Assembly: GCF_014204525.1 (NCBI RefSeq)
Contig: NZ_JACHLP010000001.1
Location: forward strand, 186,001-250,000
DNA: 64,000 nucleotides
Source of the DNA: Roseateles oligotrophus
GTDB taxonomy: Bacteria; Pseudomonadota; Gammaproteobacteria; Burkholderiales; Burkholderiaceae_C
Reading direction: 5' to 3'
This document shows, in pieces, positions 29,142 through 37,936 of this stretch. Below the pieces are notes generated by a model. It did not search any database. It was not told the DNA's origin and saw only the letters and a list, made by a program, of their open reading frames with translations. Both the position numbers and the translations under genes were made by a program. Each line of letters begins with the position of its first letter. Within the stretch, counting starts at the first letter, position 1.

Positions 29142-29517
29142 GATGGTCTCCAAACTTGATGAGAAGGCGCCGCAAAACCGGTGCATGCCCGGCCAGGGCG
29201 GCGCTGAACCGCCTGCATCGGGGCGCTGTTTTTTGGGGGGGGGCACCGGCCTGCTGCTCAGGCGCCGCGCTCACACCGATCACCTCGTCCCCGAAGATGC
29301 GCAGTCCAGGCCCAAAGTCTGTCCATCGATCGAGACGGCCACCATCGCCCTGAAGACCCTACGCAATGGGCAATTGCAGCGCGCGAAATTTCGGTATAGG
29401 CCGTGAGCCCGCAGCGGCCCTGTGTCAAGCCTGATACAAAGTGGCTGAACGGCCGACAAAAGCCGGCGCTCCAATGCAGACGAGGCGGTATCCCGCCGCC
29501 CAGCCCCAGGAGTTTTC
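29142..29517. other. Divergent regulatory region with G9 tract and operator-like dyad
   Basis: The 376 bases separate two divergent lipoprotein genes. They hold a T6-G9 homopolymer (29229-29243) about 90 bp upstream of the leftward start, a perfect 10-bp palindrome CGAAATTTCG near 29388, and the dyad at 29421-29438. The rightward gene has a good Shine-Dalgarno, AGGAG. I could not assign definite -35/-10 boxes. Confidence 0.5.
29421..29438. promoter_or_regulatory. Operator-like inverted repeat upstream of dioxygenase gene
   Basis: TGTGTCA-AGCC-TGATACA has seven-base arms with one mismatch and a four-base centre, about 80 bp before the start at 29518. This size suits a dimeric helix-turn-helix regulator. 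No matching regulator is adjacent except the OmpR-type protein downstream, whose sites are normally direct repeats. Confidence 0.35.
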
Positions 29518-30387
29518 ATGCGCCCCAACCCCCACCCCTCTCATCACGACCACCCAGGCCTGAGCCAGGACCTGGCTCTTCTCTGCACCCAACAAATGCA
29601 GCGCCGCCGCGCCCTGGGCTGGTTGGCCGCCGCCGGTGGCCTGGGCCTGCTGGGCTGTGGCGGCGGCGGCAGCGATGCCAGCGCCTCAAGCAGCAGTAGC
29701 GGCGGCGGCAGCAGCACCGGCGGAGGCAGCACCAGCAGCTGCAGCCTGATCCCCGAGGAGACGGCCGGCCCCTATCCCGGCGACGGCTCCAACAGCGCCA
29801 ATGGCAGCATCGCCAATGCCCTGGCCTTGAGCGGCATCGTGCGGCGCGATATCCGCGCCAGCATTGCCGGCGCCAGCGGCGTGGCGGGCGGCCTGCCGCT
29901 GACGCTGACGCTACGCCTGGTGAACAGCGCCAGCAGCTGCGCCGATTTGTCGGGTTATGCCGTCTACCTCTGGCATTGCGACCGCGAGGGCCGCTACTCC
30001 ATGTACTCCAGCGGCATCACGGACCAGAACTATCTGCGCGGCGTGCAGAGCAGCGGCAGCGACGGCCTGGTGGTGTTCGACACCATCTTCCCCGGCTGCT
30101 ACGACGGCCGCATGCCCCATATGCATTTCGAGGTCTACCGCTCCGAGACCCTGGCCAAGAGCTATGCCAGCAAGCTGCGCACCTCGCAGATTGCCTTCCC
30201 GGTGGACATCTGCAGCCAGGTCTATGCCGGCGTCACGGGCTACAACACCAGCGCCAGCAATCTGGGCCGCATCAGCTTTGCCACCGACAATGTGTTCAGC
30301 GACGGTGTGAGCAGCCAGCTCGCCAGCGTCAGCGGCAGCCTCAGCCAGGGCCTGGCGGCCAGCCTGACCGTGGGCATCAACGGCTGA
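29518..30387 (+). CDS. Intradiol ring-cleavage dioxygenase-like lipoprotein
   Basis: The 289-residue product has a Tat-like signal (RRRALGWLAAAGGLGLLGC, twin Arg at 29-31, lipobox Cys47) followed by a Ser/Gly-rich spacer. The domain resembles the protocatechuate 3,4-dioxygenase beta/intradiol family: PEETAGPYPGD supplies the first Tyr, AVYLWHCDREGRYSMY the second, and GRMPHMHFEVY the two histidine ligands of the non-haem Fe(III). Secreted or membrane-anchored intradiol homologues of this kind are known in bacteria and fungi, but few have an assigned substrate. A two-component pair starts 13 bp downstream, so its expression may be linked to that pair. Confidence 0.8.
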   Translation: MRPNPHPSHHDHPGLSQDLALLCTQQMQRRRALGWLAAAGGLGLLGCGGGGSDASASSSSSGGGSSTGGGSTSSCSLIPEETAGPYPGDGSNSANGSIANALALSGIVRRDIRASIAGASGVAGGLPLTLTLRLVNSASSCADLSGYAVYLWHCDREGRYSMYSSGITDQNYLRGVQSSGSDGLVVFDTIFPGCYDGRMPHMHFEVYRSETLAKSYASKLRTSQIAFPVDICSQVYAGVTGYNTSASNLGRISFATDNVFSDGVSSQLASVSGSLSQGLAASLTVGING

Positions 30388-30400
30388 TGAAGGAGCTTTG

Positions 30401-31141
30401 ATGGAATGCCTGGTGGTCGATGACGACCGAGACATACGCCTGAGCCTGCAAAGCTATTTGCAAGGCTTCGACATCCGCGCCCAGACGGCGGCCGACGGGG
30501 TGGAGATGCGACGCCTGATCGCTGCCCAGCATTTCGACGTGGTCATCCTGGACCTGATGCTGCCGGGCGAGAACGGCCTGTCGCTGTGCCAATGGCTGCA
30601 GCAAAGAGGCGGGCCGCCGGTCATCATGCTGACCGCCCATGGCGATCCCATCAACCGCGTGCTGGGCCTGGAGATGGGGGCCGACGACTATCTGGGCAAG
30701 CCCTTCGAGCCGCGCGAGCTGGTGGCCCGCATCCACGCCCTGCTGCGCCGCATGCGCAAGGCCGGCGGGCCGGAGGACGGCGCGGCCAGCGTCAAGCCGG
30801 CCCAGGCGCGCTTGCTGCAATTCGAGGGCTGGCGCTTCGACCGCCTCTTGCGCCAGCTGCACTCACCCCAGCAGGTGGTGCTGGCCTTGTCCAACGCCGA
30901 GTTCCGCCTGCTGAGCGCCCTGGTGGAGCGGCCCGGCCGGGTGCTCAGCCGCGAGCAGCTGATCGAGCTGACCCGAGCGCCCGGCGTCGAGGTGAATGAG
31001 CGCAGCATCGACCTCAGCGTCTCGCGCCTGCGCCAGAAGCTGGGCGACTCCTCGCGCGAGCCGCGGCTGATCCGCACCCTGCGCGGCGAGGGCTATCTCT
31101 TCGACGCCAAGCCCCAGGCCCTGCCCGAGCCCCCGCCATGA
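30401..31141 (+). CDS. OmpR-family response regulator
   Basis: DNA-binding regulator of 246 residues. The receiver domain (1-120) has the acidic pair in LVVDDDRD, phospho-acceptor D51 in VVILDLMLPGENG, MLTAHGD and the conserved Lys in LGKPFEPREL. A winged-helix Trans_reg_C domain (about 145-235) follows, with LSNAEFRLLSAL, RVLSREQL and VSRLRQKL...RTLRGEGYLF. The start is ATG 30401. It overlaps the kinase gene downstream by four bases (ATGA). Position after the dioxygenase gene suggests a shared transcript. Its target is unknown. Confidence 0.93.
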   Translation: MECLVVDDDRDIRLSLQSYLQGFDIRAQTAADGVEMRRLIAAQHFDVVILDLMLPGENGLSLCQWLQQRGGPPVIMLTAHGDPINRVLGLEMGADDYLGKPFEPRELVARIHALLRRMRKAGGPEDGAASVKPAQARLLQFEGWRFDRLLRQLHSPQQVVLALSNAEFRLLSALVERPGRVLSREQLIELTRAPGVEVNERSIDLSVSRLRQKLGDSSREPRLIRTLRGEGYLFDAKPQALPEPPP

Positions 31142-32343
31142 GCAACTCAGCCACCCTCAAGCGGCTGCGGCAATGGCTGGGCCGCGGCCTCGGCTGGGGT
31201 CTCAAGGACAGCCTGGCCAAGCGGCTCTTCCTGCTGATCTGGGTCAGCCTGGTGATCAGCCATGTGCTGGCTTTTGCCACCGTGCGCTGGCTGCATGACT
31301 CACCACCGCCACCGCCCGCCGGCGAGCCACCACCCGCCCGGCACAGCCATGACGCCCCCCTGCCCACCTTCCCCTCACTGCCACCCGGGCCTATTGCCGA
31401 TCATCCCGGGCCACCGCCCCAAGGCCTGAGCACCGCGCAAAGCCTGCTGGACTACGGCGTGCGCCTGCTGGTCATCGCCCTGGCGGCCTGGCTGGGCTCG
31501 CGCTGGCTGGCCGGCCCCATGCAGCGCCTGGCCCAGGCGGCGACCGGCCTGGGCGATGCCCTCAAGCAGCAGGCCCCGCCACCTCATTTGGACGAGCACA
31601 GCGGCACGGTGGAGGTGCGCGAGGCGGCCCGCCTGTTCAACCAGATGGCCCAGCAGCTGCGCCGCCAGTTCCAGGAGCGCGGCCTGCTGGTGGCCGCCAT
31701 CTCGCATGATTTGCGCACCCCGCTGACCCGGCTGCGCATGCGCCTGGAAACCCTGCCGCTGAGCGAGGACGCGCGCCGGCCGGCGGTGCGCGACATCCAG
31801 GAAATGAGCCAGCTGATCGACACCGTGCTGGCCCTGTTCCAGAGCGAGCGAGAGGGTGAGGCCGCCGCCGAGCCCAGCCAGACCCTCGATCTGACGGCCT
31901 TGCTGGGCGCCCTCTGCGACGATCTGCAGGAACAAGGCCACTCGCTCAGCTTCAAGCCCGGCCTGCCCCTGCTGGTGCGGGGCCAGGCCGGCGCCCTGCG
32001 GCGCGCCCTGGGCAATCTGCTGGGCAATGCGCTGCGCTACGGCGGCAGCGCGACGGTGCAGACGCAGGCCCTGGGCGCCAGCTTGCGCCTGCTGATCCTG
32101 GACGAAGGCCCCGGTATCCCCGAGGCCCAGCTGGAAGCGGTGTTCCAGCCCTTCTACCGCCTGGAAGGCTCGCGCAACCGCCACACCGGCGGCGTGGGCC
32201 TGGGCCTTTATATTGCGCGGGACCTGCTGCAGCGCCAGGGTGCCAGCCTGCGCTTGCTCAACCGGCCCGAGGGCGGCCTGTGCGCGGAGGTGGAGATGGC
32301 CTGCCTGGCCGCGGCTACAGCGCCGCCGGCGCCGACTCGGTGA
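31138..32343 (+). CDS. EnvZ-like sensor histidine kinase
   Basis: Inner-membrane kinase of 401 residues, cognate to the preceding regulator. Helix 1 is LFLLIWVSLVISHVLAFATV. A short periplasmic domain of about 60 residues is very Pro-rich (SPPPPPAGEPPP). Helix 2 (LLDYGVRLLVIALAAWLGSRWLAG) leads into a HAMP-like linker, then the HisKA box ISHDLRTPLTRLRMR with H190. The ATPase domain has the N-box GNLLGNALRYGG, G1 LILDEGPGIP and G2 GGVGLGLYIARDL. The small Pro-rich sensor domain makes a folded ligand pocket unlikely. The last 29 bp overlap the convergent patatin gene. Confidence 0.93.
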   Translation: MSNSATLKRLRQWLGRGLGWGLKDSLAKRLFLLIWVSLVISHVLAFATVRWLHDSPPPPPAGEPPPARHSHDAPLPTFPSLPPGPIADHPGPPPQGLSTAQSLLDYGVRLLVIALAAWLGSRWLAGPMQRLAQAATGLGDALKQQAPPPHLDEHSGTVEVREAARLFNQMAQQLRRQFQERGLLVAAISHDLRTPLTRLRMRLETLPLSEDARRPAVRDIQEMSQLIDTVLALFQSEREGEAAAEPSQTLDLTALLGALCDDLQEQGHSLSFKPGLPLLVRGQAGALRRALGNLLGNALRYGGSATVQTQALGASLRLLILDEGPGIPEAQLEAVFQPFYRLEGSRNRHTGGVGLGLYIARDLLQRQGASLRLLNRPEGGLCAEVEMACLAAATAPPAPTR

Positions 32344-33622
32344 AGCCCCCACGCCGCCGACGCATGGCGGCGGCATCCACCTGAGGCGCTTGCGTGGGCC
32401 AGCCGAAAAAATTCTGCACCTCGGTGCGGCGGGCCAGGGTGTCGCTCATGCCCAGATTGATCAGCTCATTGGTGAAGGAAGGCTCGAACAGCAGATAGCT
32501 GGTCAGCGCCGAACCGCTGGCGCCCTTGCCCTCGCCCGCCACGCCCACGCTGCGCAGCAAACCCTTGATGGCGGGCGGCAGGCTGCCCTGGTGCTCGGCC
32601 GCCAACTCGTCCAGGCGACGGCTGGGCGCGATCACCAGCACATCGATGGGCCGCAGCGGCGTGGCGCTGCGGGCCGCGGCCGGCAGCAGGGCCAGGGTGC
32701 TGTTGATGCGTTGCAGGCGCTCCACATCCACGGCCAGCGCATCCAGAAAGATATTGGACAGGGCATGGCCGGCGATCTGCGCCATGCTGGGCGCGCCCTC
32801 GACCAGCACGCGGCGCTGCTGCTCCTCGGCCGGCTCGTGCATGCGGCCCGCGCCTATCACCAGCACCCGCTCGGCGCCCAGATGGACGGCGGGCGAGATC
32901 GGCGCGCTCTGCCGCATGGAGCCGTCGCCAAACCATTCGCGATGGCCCTCCAGCTCCAGACGCTCGGCCGGGAAGATGAAGGGAATCGCCGAGGACGCCA
33001 GCAAATGCTCCACCGTCATCTGCGTGGGCACGGCGATGCGCTGCGAGCGCATCCAGGGCTGGATGTCCTTGTGGGTCTGATAAAAAGTCACATGCTGGCC
33101 CGAGGTGTAGCTGGAGCCGCTGATGGCCAGGGCCCGCATATGGCCGGCCGCCAGCATGGCATCCAGCCGGTCCATGCGTATCCAGCGCCGCAGCAGCTCG
33201 CCCAGGGGCGAGTTGTCCAGCAGGCTGCGCGGCCGGGTACGGCGCCAGCGCGCCACGGCCCAGCCCAGGCTCATCATGGTCATCCAGCGCGCGCCGGTAC
33301 GGATCACGCCAAAGGCATCGGCGCAGTAGATGTTCTCGACATGCAGGTTCTGCCACAGATGGACCAGGCCGTCGACGGCGGAGTCGAAGTCATCGGCATA
33401 ACAGGCCAGGGTGCCGGCATTGATGGCGCCGGCCGAGGTGCCGGCGATGATGGGGAAGGGGTTGCCCCCGCCCTCGCCCCCGACGCCGGCATCACGCCGC
33501 AGCTGAGCCACGGCCGCCAGCACGCCCACCTGGTAGGCGGCACGCGCGCCGCCGCCGGTCAGGATCAGACCGGTGGACGGAGGGCTGGCAGTGAGGGGCG
33601 GCGGCGGTTGAAGCTCGGGCAT
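32315..33622 (-). CDS. Patatin-like phospholipase
   Basis: Lipid acyl hydrolase of 435 residues with a Ser-Asp dyad. The oxyanion motif is LTGGGARAAYQVGVL near residue 22, the nucleophile elbow is GTSAGA near residue 62, and the catalytic Asp lies in WFGDGSMRQ. There is no signal peptide and no transmembrane helix, so it is probably a cytoplasmic or peripheral enzyme acting on membrane phospholipids. The C-terminal 130 residues (from about RVLVEGAPSMAQI) are helical and not part of the core patatin fold. It is convergent with the histidine kinase and shares 29 bp with it. Confidence 0.9.
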   Translation of the reverse strand: MPELQPPPPLTASPPSTGLILTGGGARAAYQVGVLAAVAQLRRDAGVGGEGGGNPFPIIAGTSAGAINAGTLACYADDFDSAVDGLVHLWQNLHVENIYCADAFGVIRTGARWMTMMSLGWAVARWRRTRPRSLLDNSPLGELLRRWIRMDRLDAMLAAGHMRALAISGSSYTSGQHVTFYQTHKDIQPWMRSQRIAVPTQMTVEHLLASSAIPFIFPAERLELEGHREWFGDGSMRQSAPISPAVHLGAERVLVIGAGRMHEPAEEQQRRVLVEGAPSMAQIAGHALSNIFLDALAVDVERLQRINSTLALLPAAARSATPLRPIDVLVIAPSRRLDELAAEHQGSLPPAIKGLLRSVGVAGEGKGASGSALTSYLLFEPSFTNELINLGMSDTLARRTEVQNFFGWPTQAPQVDAAAMRRRRGGFTESAPAAL

Positions 33623-33728
33623 GGCGATGCAGCGCTTTGCGTCGCATCATCGCCGATGTAACTGGGGGTAAAGAACAAGAAATAAGGGGGAAGTCGACGC
33701 CAAAGCGACACCCGCCCCCCGCTCATTC

Positions 33729-36700
33729 CTATCCCGCTTCAAAAGCGATATAGCCCCCCGCCTGCGCCGGCCTGGCGGCCTGGCCGGGCTTGGCGGCCAG
33801 CGCCGGCTGGGCGGTGATCTGGGCCAGGCGATCCAAGGCCTCGTCGCAAGGCCAGAAGCGGCTGTCCTCGCCCAGCTCGATCTTGAACTCGGCCCCGGCC
33901 TGCTCGCCCGAGAGGAAGTGATGGGTGATCATCCTCAGGCCCTGGCGGACCGTGCCGTTCTCACCCGTCAGCTGCTTGGCCGGCCATTGCTGGACCACCT
34001 CCTGCAGCGCGGGCAAGTGCTCGCGCACCGGCACGTAGAAATGCTTGCCATAACGCGCCCGCGCACCGGCCAGGTCCCAGACGGCCTGCACATTCATGCG
34101 GAAGCCGCCCGAGAAGCGGTCCATCTGCACCTTGCCCTGCAGGATCAGCAGCTCGTCGTCGACCAGCAGCTCCTTATTGGCATTGAGCAATTCCTCGTTG
34201 GCCACGCATTCGATCTGATCGCTCTTGTCGTCCAGCTTGAAGATGGCCACGCGGCCGCGGTTGCCGTTGATGATGCGCAGATCGCTGACGATGCCGGCCA
34301 CCATCACCGGCTCGCGGATGTCGCTGCAGTTGGCAATGCGCAGCTTGACCATGCGGCGCACCTCCTCGCCGCTCTGGTCGAAGAGATGGCCGCTGAGGTA
34401 GAAGCCTATGGCCGTCTTCTCCAGCGTCAACCGCTCCTTGATGCTCCAGGGCTTGGCCTCCACCAGATCGGGTTCGGCCGTGCTGGAAGCATGCGAGTCG
34501 CCAAAGTCGAACAGGCCGCCCTGGTCGGCATTGGCCTCCAGGGTTTCGGCATGGGTGTAGCCGCGCGCCACGCTGGCCAGCAGGCGGGCGCGGTCGCTCT
34601 CCAGGCTGTCAAAGGCGCCGGCCTTGATCAAGGCCTCGACCACCCGCTTATTGCAGGCCTTGCGGTCGATGCGGGAGCAAAAATCGAAGAAGCTCTTGAA
34701 GGGCCCGCCCTTCTCGCGCACCGCCACGATGGAGTCGATCGCGCCCTTGCCCGTGCCCTTGATGGCGCCCAGGCCGTAGTTGATGCGTTTGGGCTTGGCG
34801 CCCGCGGCCGGCGCCACCCAGTGCGGGAACACCCCGTCACCCGGCATGATGGGCTCGAAGCGGTGCACACCCAGATTGACGTTAGGCGGCTCGAAGTCAA
34901 TGCCGAAGAGCTTGGCGTCGTTCAACAAGACCTTGAGCTTGTCGGTGTCGTCCATTTCGATGGTCATGTTCGCGGCGAAGAACTCGGCCGTGAAATGCAC
35001 CTTCAGCCAACCCGTGTGATAGGCGAGCAGGGAGTAGGCGGCGGCGTGCGATTTGTTGAAACCGTAGCCGGCGAACTTCTCCATCAGGTCGAAGACCTCG
35101 TCGGCCTGGGCCTCGTCCAGGCCGTTGACGGCCGCACCCTTGCGGAAGATGGCGCGATGCTCGGCCATCTCCTCGGCCTTTTTCTTGCCCATGGCCCGGC
35201 GCAACATATCGGCGCCGCCCAGGGAGTAACCGCCCAGCACCTGGGCCGTCTGCATCACCTGTTCCTGGTAGACCATGATGCCGTAGGTCTCGGCCAGCAC
35301 CGGCTCCGTCAAGGGGTGCGGGTACTCCACCACCTCCTTGCCATGCTTGCGCGCCACGAAGGTGGGGATCAGGTCCATGGGGCCGGGGCGGTAGAGCGCG
35401 TTCAGCGCGATCAAGTCCTCCAGCCGCGAGGGCTTGGCGTCCTTCAGCATGCGCTGCATGCCGGAAGATTCAAACTGGAACACGCTCTCGGTCAGGCCGT
35501 CGGAGAAGAGCTTGTAGGTGCGCCGGTCGTCCAGCGGGATGGTCTCGAAGGCGAAGCTTTTTTGATCGGGGTAGCGGGCGACGATGAAGTCCTTGGCCAG
35601 CTCCAGAATCGTCAGCGTGGCCAGGCCCAGAAAGTCGAACTTCACCAGGCCTATGGCCTCCACATCGTCCTTGTCGTACTGGCTCACGGCGCTGGTCGAG
35701 CCCGGCTGCTGGTACTGGGGGCAGAAGTCGGTGATCTTGCCGGGCGCGATCAGCACGCCGCCGGCATGCATGCCGATATTGCGCACCATGCCCTCGACGC
35801 GGGCGGCCAGCTTGAGCAGCTCGGCCACTTCTTCTTCCTGCTGCTCGCGCTCATTGATCTCGGGCGCCTCGTGGCGGGCGTAGATCACCTTCTCCTTGGC
35901 GGGGTCGAAGTTCTCGGGCAGCTGGGCCAGGGTGACGGTCTTGCCCGGCGGCGCCGGAATGAGCTTGGCGATGCCGTCCACCTGGCCATAACCCATGCCC
36001 AGCACCCGGCCGATGTCCCGCAAGGCCGCCTTGGCGGCCATGGTGCCAAACGTCGCAATCTGACTGACCGCCGGCAGGCCGTATTTGCGCTTGACGTAGT
36101 CGATCACCCGGTCGCGATTGCCCTGGCAGAAGTCGATGTCGAAGTCGGGCATGGAGACCCGCTCGGGGTTCAGAAAGCGCTCGAACAGCAGGTTGTACTG
36201 GAGCGGGTCCAGGTCGGTGATCAAGAGCACATAGGCCACCAGCGAGCCCGCCCCCGAACCCCGGCCCGGCCCCACCGGGCAGCCATTGTTCTTGGCCCAT
36301 TTGATGAAGTCGCCCACGATCAGGAAGTAGCCCGGGAAGCCCATCTTGATGATGGTGTTCAGCTCGAACTCCAGGCGCTCCACATAACGCGGCCGCTCGG
36401 CGTCGCGCTTGGCGGCATCGGGATAGAGCAGCTGGAGGCGGTCTTCCAGGCCCTCGAAGGAGAGCTGGCGAAAGTACTGCTCCATGGGCATGGGCGTAAC
36501 GCCATCCTCCAGCAGCGGCGTCGGGAAGTTGGGCAACTGCGGCTTGCCCAGCACCAGGCTGATGGAGCAGCGTTTGGCGATCTCCAGCGTGTTGGCAATG
36601 GCCGAGGGAATGTCGGCAAACAAGGCCTCCATATCGGCTTGCGAGCGGAAGTACTGGCCCGGCACAAAACGCTTGATGCGCTTGGGATTGCCCAGGGTCT

Positions 36701-37358
36701 CGCCCTCGGCCACGCAGACCCGGGCCTCGTGGGCCTCGAAATCCTCCTCGCCCAGGAACTGGACCGGATGGGTGGCCACCACCGGTAGTTTCAGCTCGGC
36801 CGCAAAGGGCACGCTGGCCTGCACCAAGGCCTCCTGGCCTGGCAGGCCGGCGCGTTGCAACTCGATGTAGAAGCGGTTCGGAAAGATGTCGGTAAAGCGG
36901 CGGGCCCAGTCCAGGGCACGCGGCTTGTCGCCCGCCAGCAGGGCCGCACCCAGACCGCCGTGCTGTGCACCCGAGAGGCAGATCAGGCCCTCGTTCAGCT
37001 CGCGCAGCCACTCCCACTTCAGGCAGGCCTGGTTGCGCTGCACGTTCTGAATCCAGGCGCGCGACAGCAACTCGCTCAGGTTGAGATAGCCCTGCTTGTT
37101 CTGCACCAGCAGCAGCAGGCGCGAGGGGTTCTTGTCCGAGCCCTCGGGCTCCAGCCAGCAGTCCGCACCCAGGATGGGTTTGACGCCTTTTTTGCGGCAG
37201 GCGCTGTAGAACTTGATGGCGCCAAACATATTGGCCAGGTCGCTCAGACCCAAGGCCACTTGGCCATCCTTGGCCGCAGCAGCGGCCGCGTCATCGGTTC
37301 TCAGGGTGCCGTCAACGACGGAAAATTCGGTGTGGGTGCGCAGGTGTACGAAAGGCAT
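33729..37358 (-). CDS. dnaE: DNA polymerase III subunit alpha
   Basis: Replicative polymerase of 1209 residues. The N-terminal PHP domain starts MPFVHLRTHTEFSVVDG, which fixes the start at 37358; an in-frame upstream extension runs through the inverted repeat and is not conserved. The polymerase core shows GRGSGAGSLVAYVL and the catalytic PDFDIDFCQGNRDRV. A tandem helix-hairpin-helix and an OB-fold region (ANCSDIREPVMVAGIVSDLR) follow. The length is slightly over E. coli's 1160. The C-terminal 50 residues are Ala/Gln-rich and end ARPAQAGGYIAFEAG. This is the DnaE1 type, since no imuA/imuB neighbours are present. Confidence 0.97.
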   Translation of the reverse strand: MPFVHLRTHTEFSVVDGTLRTDDAAAAAAKDGQVALGLSDLANMFGAIKFYSACRKKGVKPILGADCWLEPEGSDKNPSRLLLLVQNKQGYLNLSELLSRAWIQNVQRNQACLKWEWLRELNEGLICLSGAQHGGLGAALLAGDKPRALDWARRFTDIFPNRFYIELQRAGLPGQEALVQASVPFAAELKLPVVATHPVQFLGEEDFEAHEARVCVAEGETLGNPKRIKRFVPGQYFRSQADMEALFADIPSAIANTLEIAKRCSISLVLGKPQLPNFPTPLLEDGVTPMPMEQYFRQLSFEGLEDRLQLLYPDAAKRDAERPRYVERLEFELNTIIKMGFPGYFLIVGDFIKWAKNNGCPVGPGRGSGAGSLVAYVLLITDLDPLQYNLLFERFLNPERVSMPDFDIDFCQGNRDRVIDYVKRKYGLPAVSQIATFGTMAAKAALRDIGRVLGMGYGQVDGIAKLIPAPPGKTVTLAQLPENFDPAKEKVIYARHEAPEINEREQQEEEVAELLKLAARVEGMVRNIGMHAGGVLIAPGKITDFCPQYQQPGSTSAVSQYDKDDVEAIGLVKFDFLGLATLTILELAKDFIVARYPDQKSFAFETIPLDDRRTYKLFSDGLTESVFQFESSGMQRMLKDAKPSRLEDLIALNALYRPGPMDLIPTFVARKHGKEVVEYPHPLTEPVLAETYGIMVYQEQVMQTAQVLGGYSLGGADMLRRAMGKKKAEEMAEHRAIFRKGAAVNGLDEAQADEVFDLMEKFAGYGFNKSHAAAYSLLAYHTGWLKVHFTAEFFAANMTIEMDDTDKLKVLLNDAKLFGIDFEPPNVNLGVHRFEPIMPGDGVFPHWVAPAAGAKPKRINYGLGAIKGTGKGAIDSIVAVREKGGPFKSFFDFCSRIDRKACNKRVVEALIKAGAFDSLESDRARLLASVARGYTHAETLEANADQGGLFDFGDSHASSTAEPDLVEAKPWSIKERLTLEKTAIGFYLSGHLFDQSGEEVRRMVKLRIANCSDIREPVMVAGIVSDLRIINGNRGRVAIFKLDDKSDQIECVANEELLNANKELLVDDELLILQGKVQMDRFSGGFRMNVQAVWDLAGARARYGKHFYVPVREHLPALQEVVQQWPAKQLTGENGTVRQGLRMITHHFLSGEQAGAEFKIELGEDSRFWPCDEALDRLAQITAQPALAAKPGQAARPAQAGGYIAFEAG

Positions 37359-37423
37359 GGGGCATTGTAGAAGGCGCGCATCGCCGCGGCTTTGCCTGCC
37401 CGATCGGCTTTGCGATGCGAGAC

Positions 37424-37529
37424 CTAGGAGCGTGGGCGGCAGAAGGCGTCGAGAGCGAAAAGCGGCCCCAGCGAGGCCAGTTCTTGCCGGATTTGCAGCC
37501 GACGTGCCTTCTGCCACCCACGCTCCTAG
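37424..37529. repeat. Inverted repeat with 24-bp arms upstream of dnaE
   Basis: The arms CTAGGAGCGTGGGCGGCAGA... (37424-37447) and its complement (37506-37529) match at 23 of 24 positions, with 58 bp between. It lies in the divergent dnaE/cupin region of about 200 bp, so it could affect both promoters. It is not followed by a T-run. The form suggests a dispersed palindromic element or cruciform rather than a terminator. Confidence 0.6.
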
Positions 37530-37563
37530 CCTTGGACGAGCTCCCGGGCGCATACTTGCCGGC

Positions 37564-37893
37564 ATGGCCATCCCTCACATCTCCCCCGGACAAGTGCTGG
37601 ATCTGCGCCCCCTGGGCGCCGGGCTGCATGAAGCGAAGACCGTCGCCTTGTTCAAGTCCGAGCACCTGGAGCTGATCCGCCTGGTGCTGCTCGCCGGCAA
37701 GTCGCTGCCACCCCACAAGGTGGCCGGTGACATCACCATCCAGTGCATTGAAGGCGCCATCACCGTGTCGCTGGAGGCCGATGAATGCCTGCTGCGCGCC
37801 GGGCAGATGCTCTACCTGGCCGGCAAGGCCCTGCATGGCGTGCATGCGCTGGAAGACAGTTCCGCCTTGCTCACCATCGCATTGATCAAATAG
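37564..37893 (+). CDS. Small cupin-domain protein
   Basis: Single-domain cupin of 109 residues. The beta-barrel motif 1 region is KSLPPHKVAGDITIQCIEGAITV and motif 2 is LYLAGKALHGVHALEDSSALLTI. The usual metal-ligand pattern is incomplete: PPHKVAGD has one His where classic cupins have HxH, and the second motif keeps a single His. A metal site is therefore uncertain. It is divergent from dnaE and 75 bp upstream of the VOC gene. Function unknown. Confidence 0.75.
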   Translation: MAIPHISPGQVLDLRPLGAGLHEAKTVALFKSEHLELIRLVLLAGKSLPPHKVAGDITIQCIEGAITVSLEADECLLRAGQMLYLAGKALHGVHALEDSSALLTIALIK

Positions 37894-37936
37894 CCCAAGG
37901 GTTACCCCGCCGGCCTGGCGTGGCATGCCAGCCATA

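Noticed and set aside
33623-33728. Possible terminator after dnaE (GGGGG/CCCCC with GTCG/CGAC inner stem)
   Set aside because: The stem is interrupted and the T-rich tail is weak; it was not strong enough to list.
33918-36788. A 956-codon open frame on the plus strand opposite dnaE
   Set aside because: It is antisense to the conserved dnaE gene, is rich in His/Gln/Leu from codon complementarity, and has no recognisable motif.
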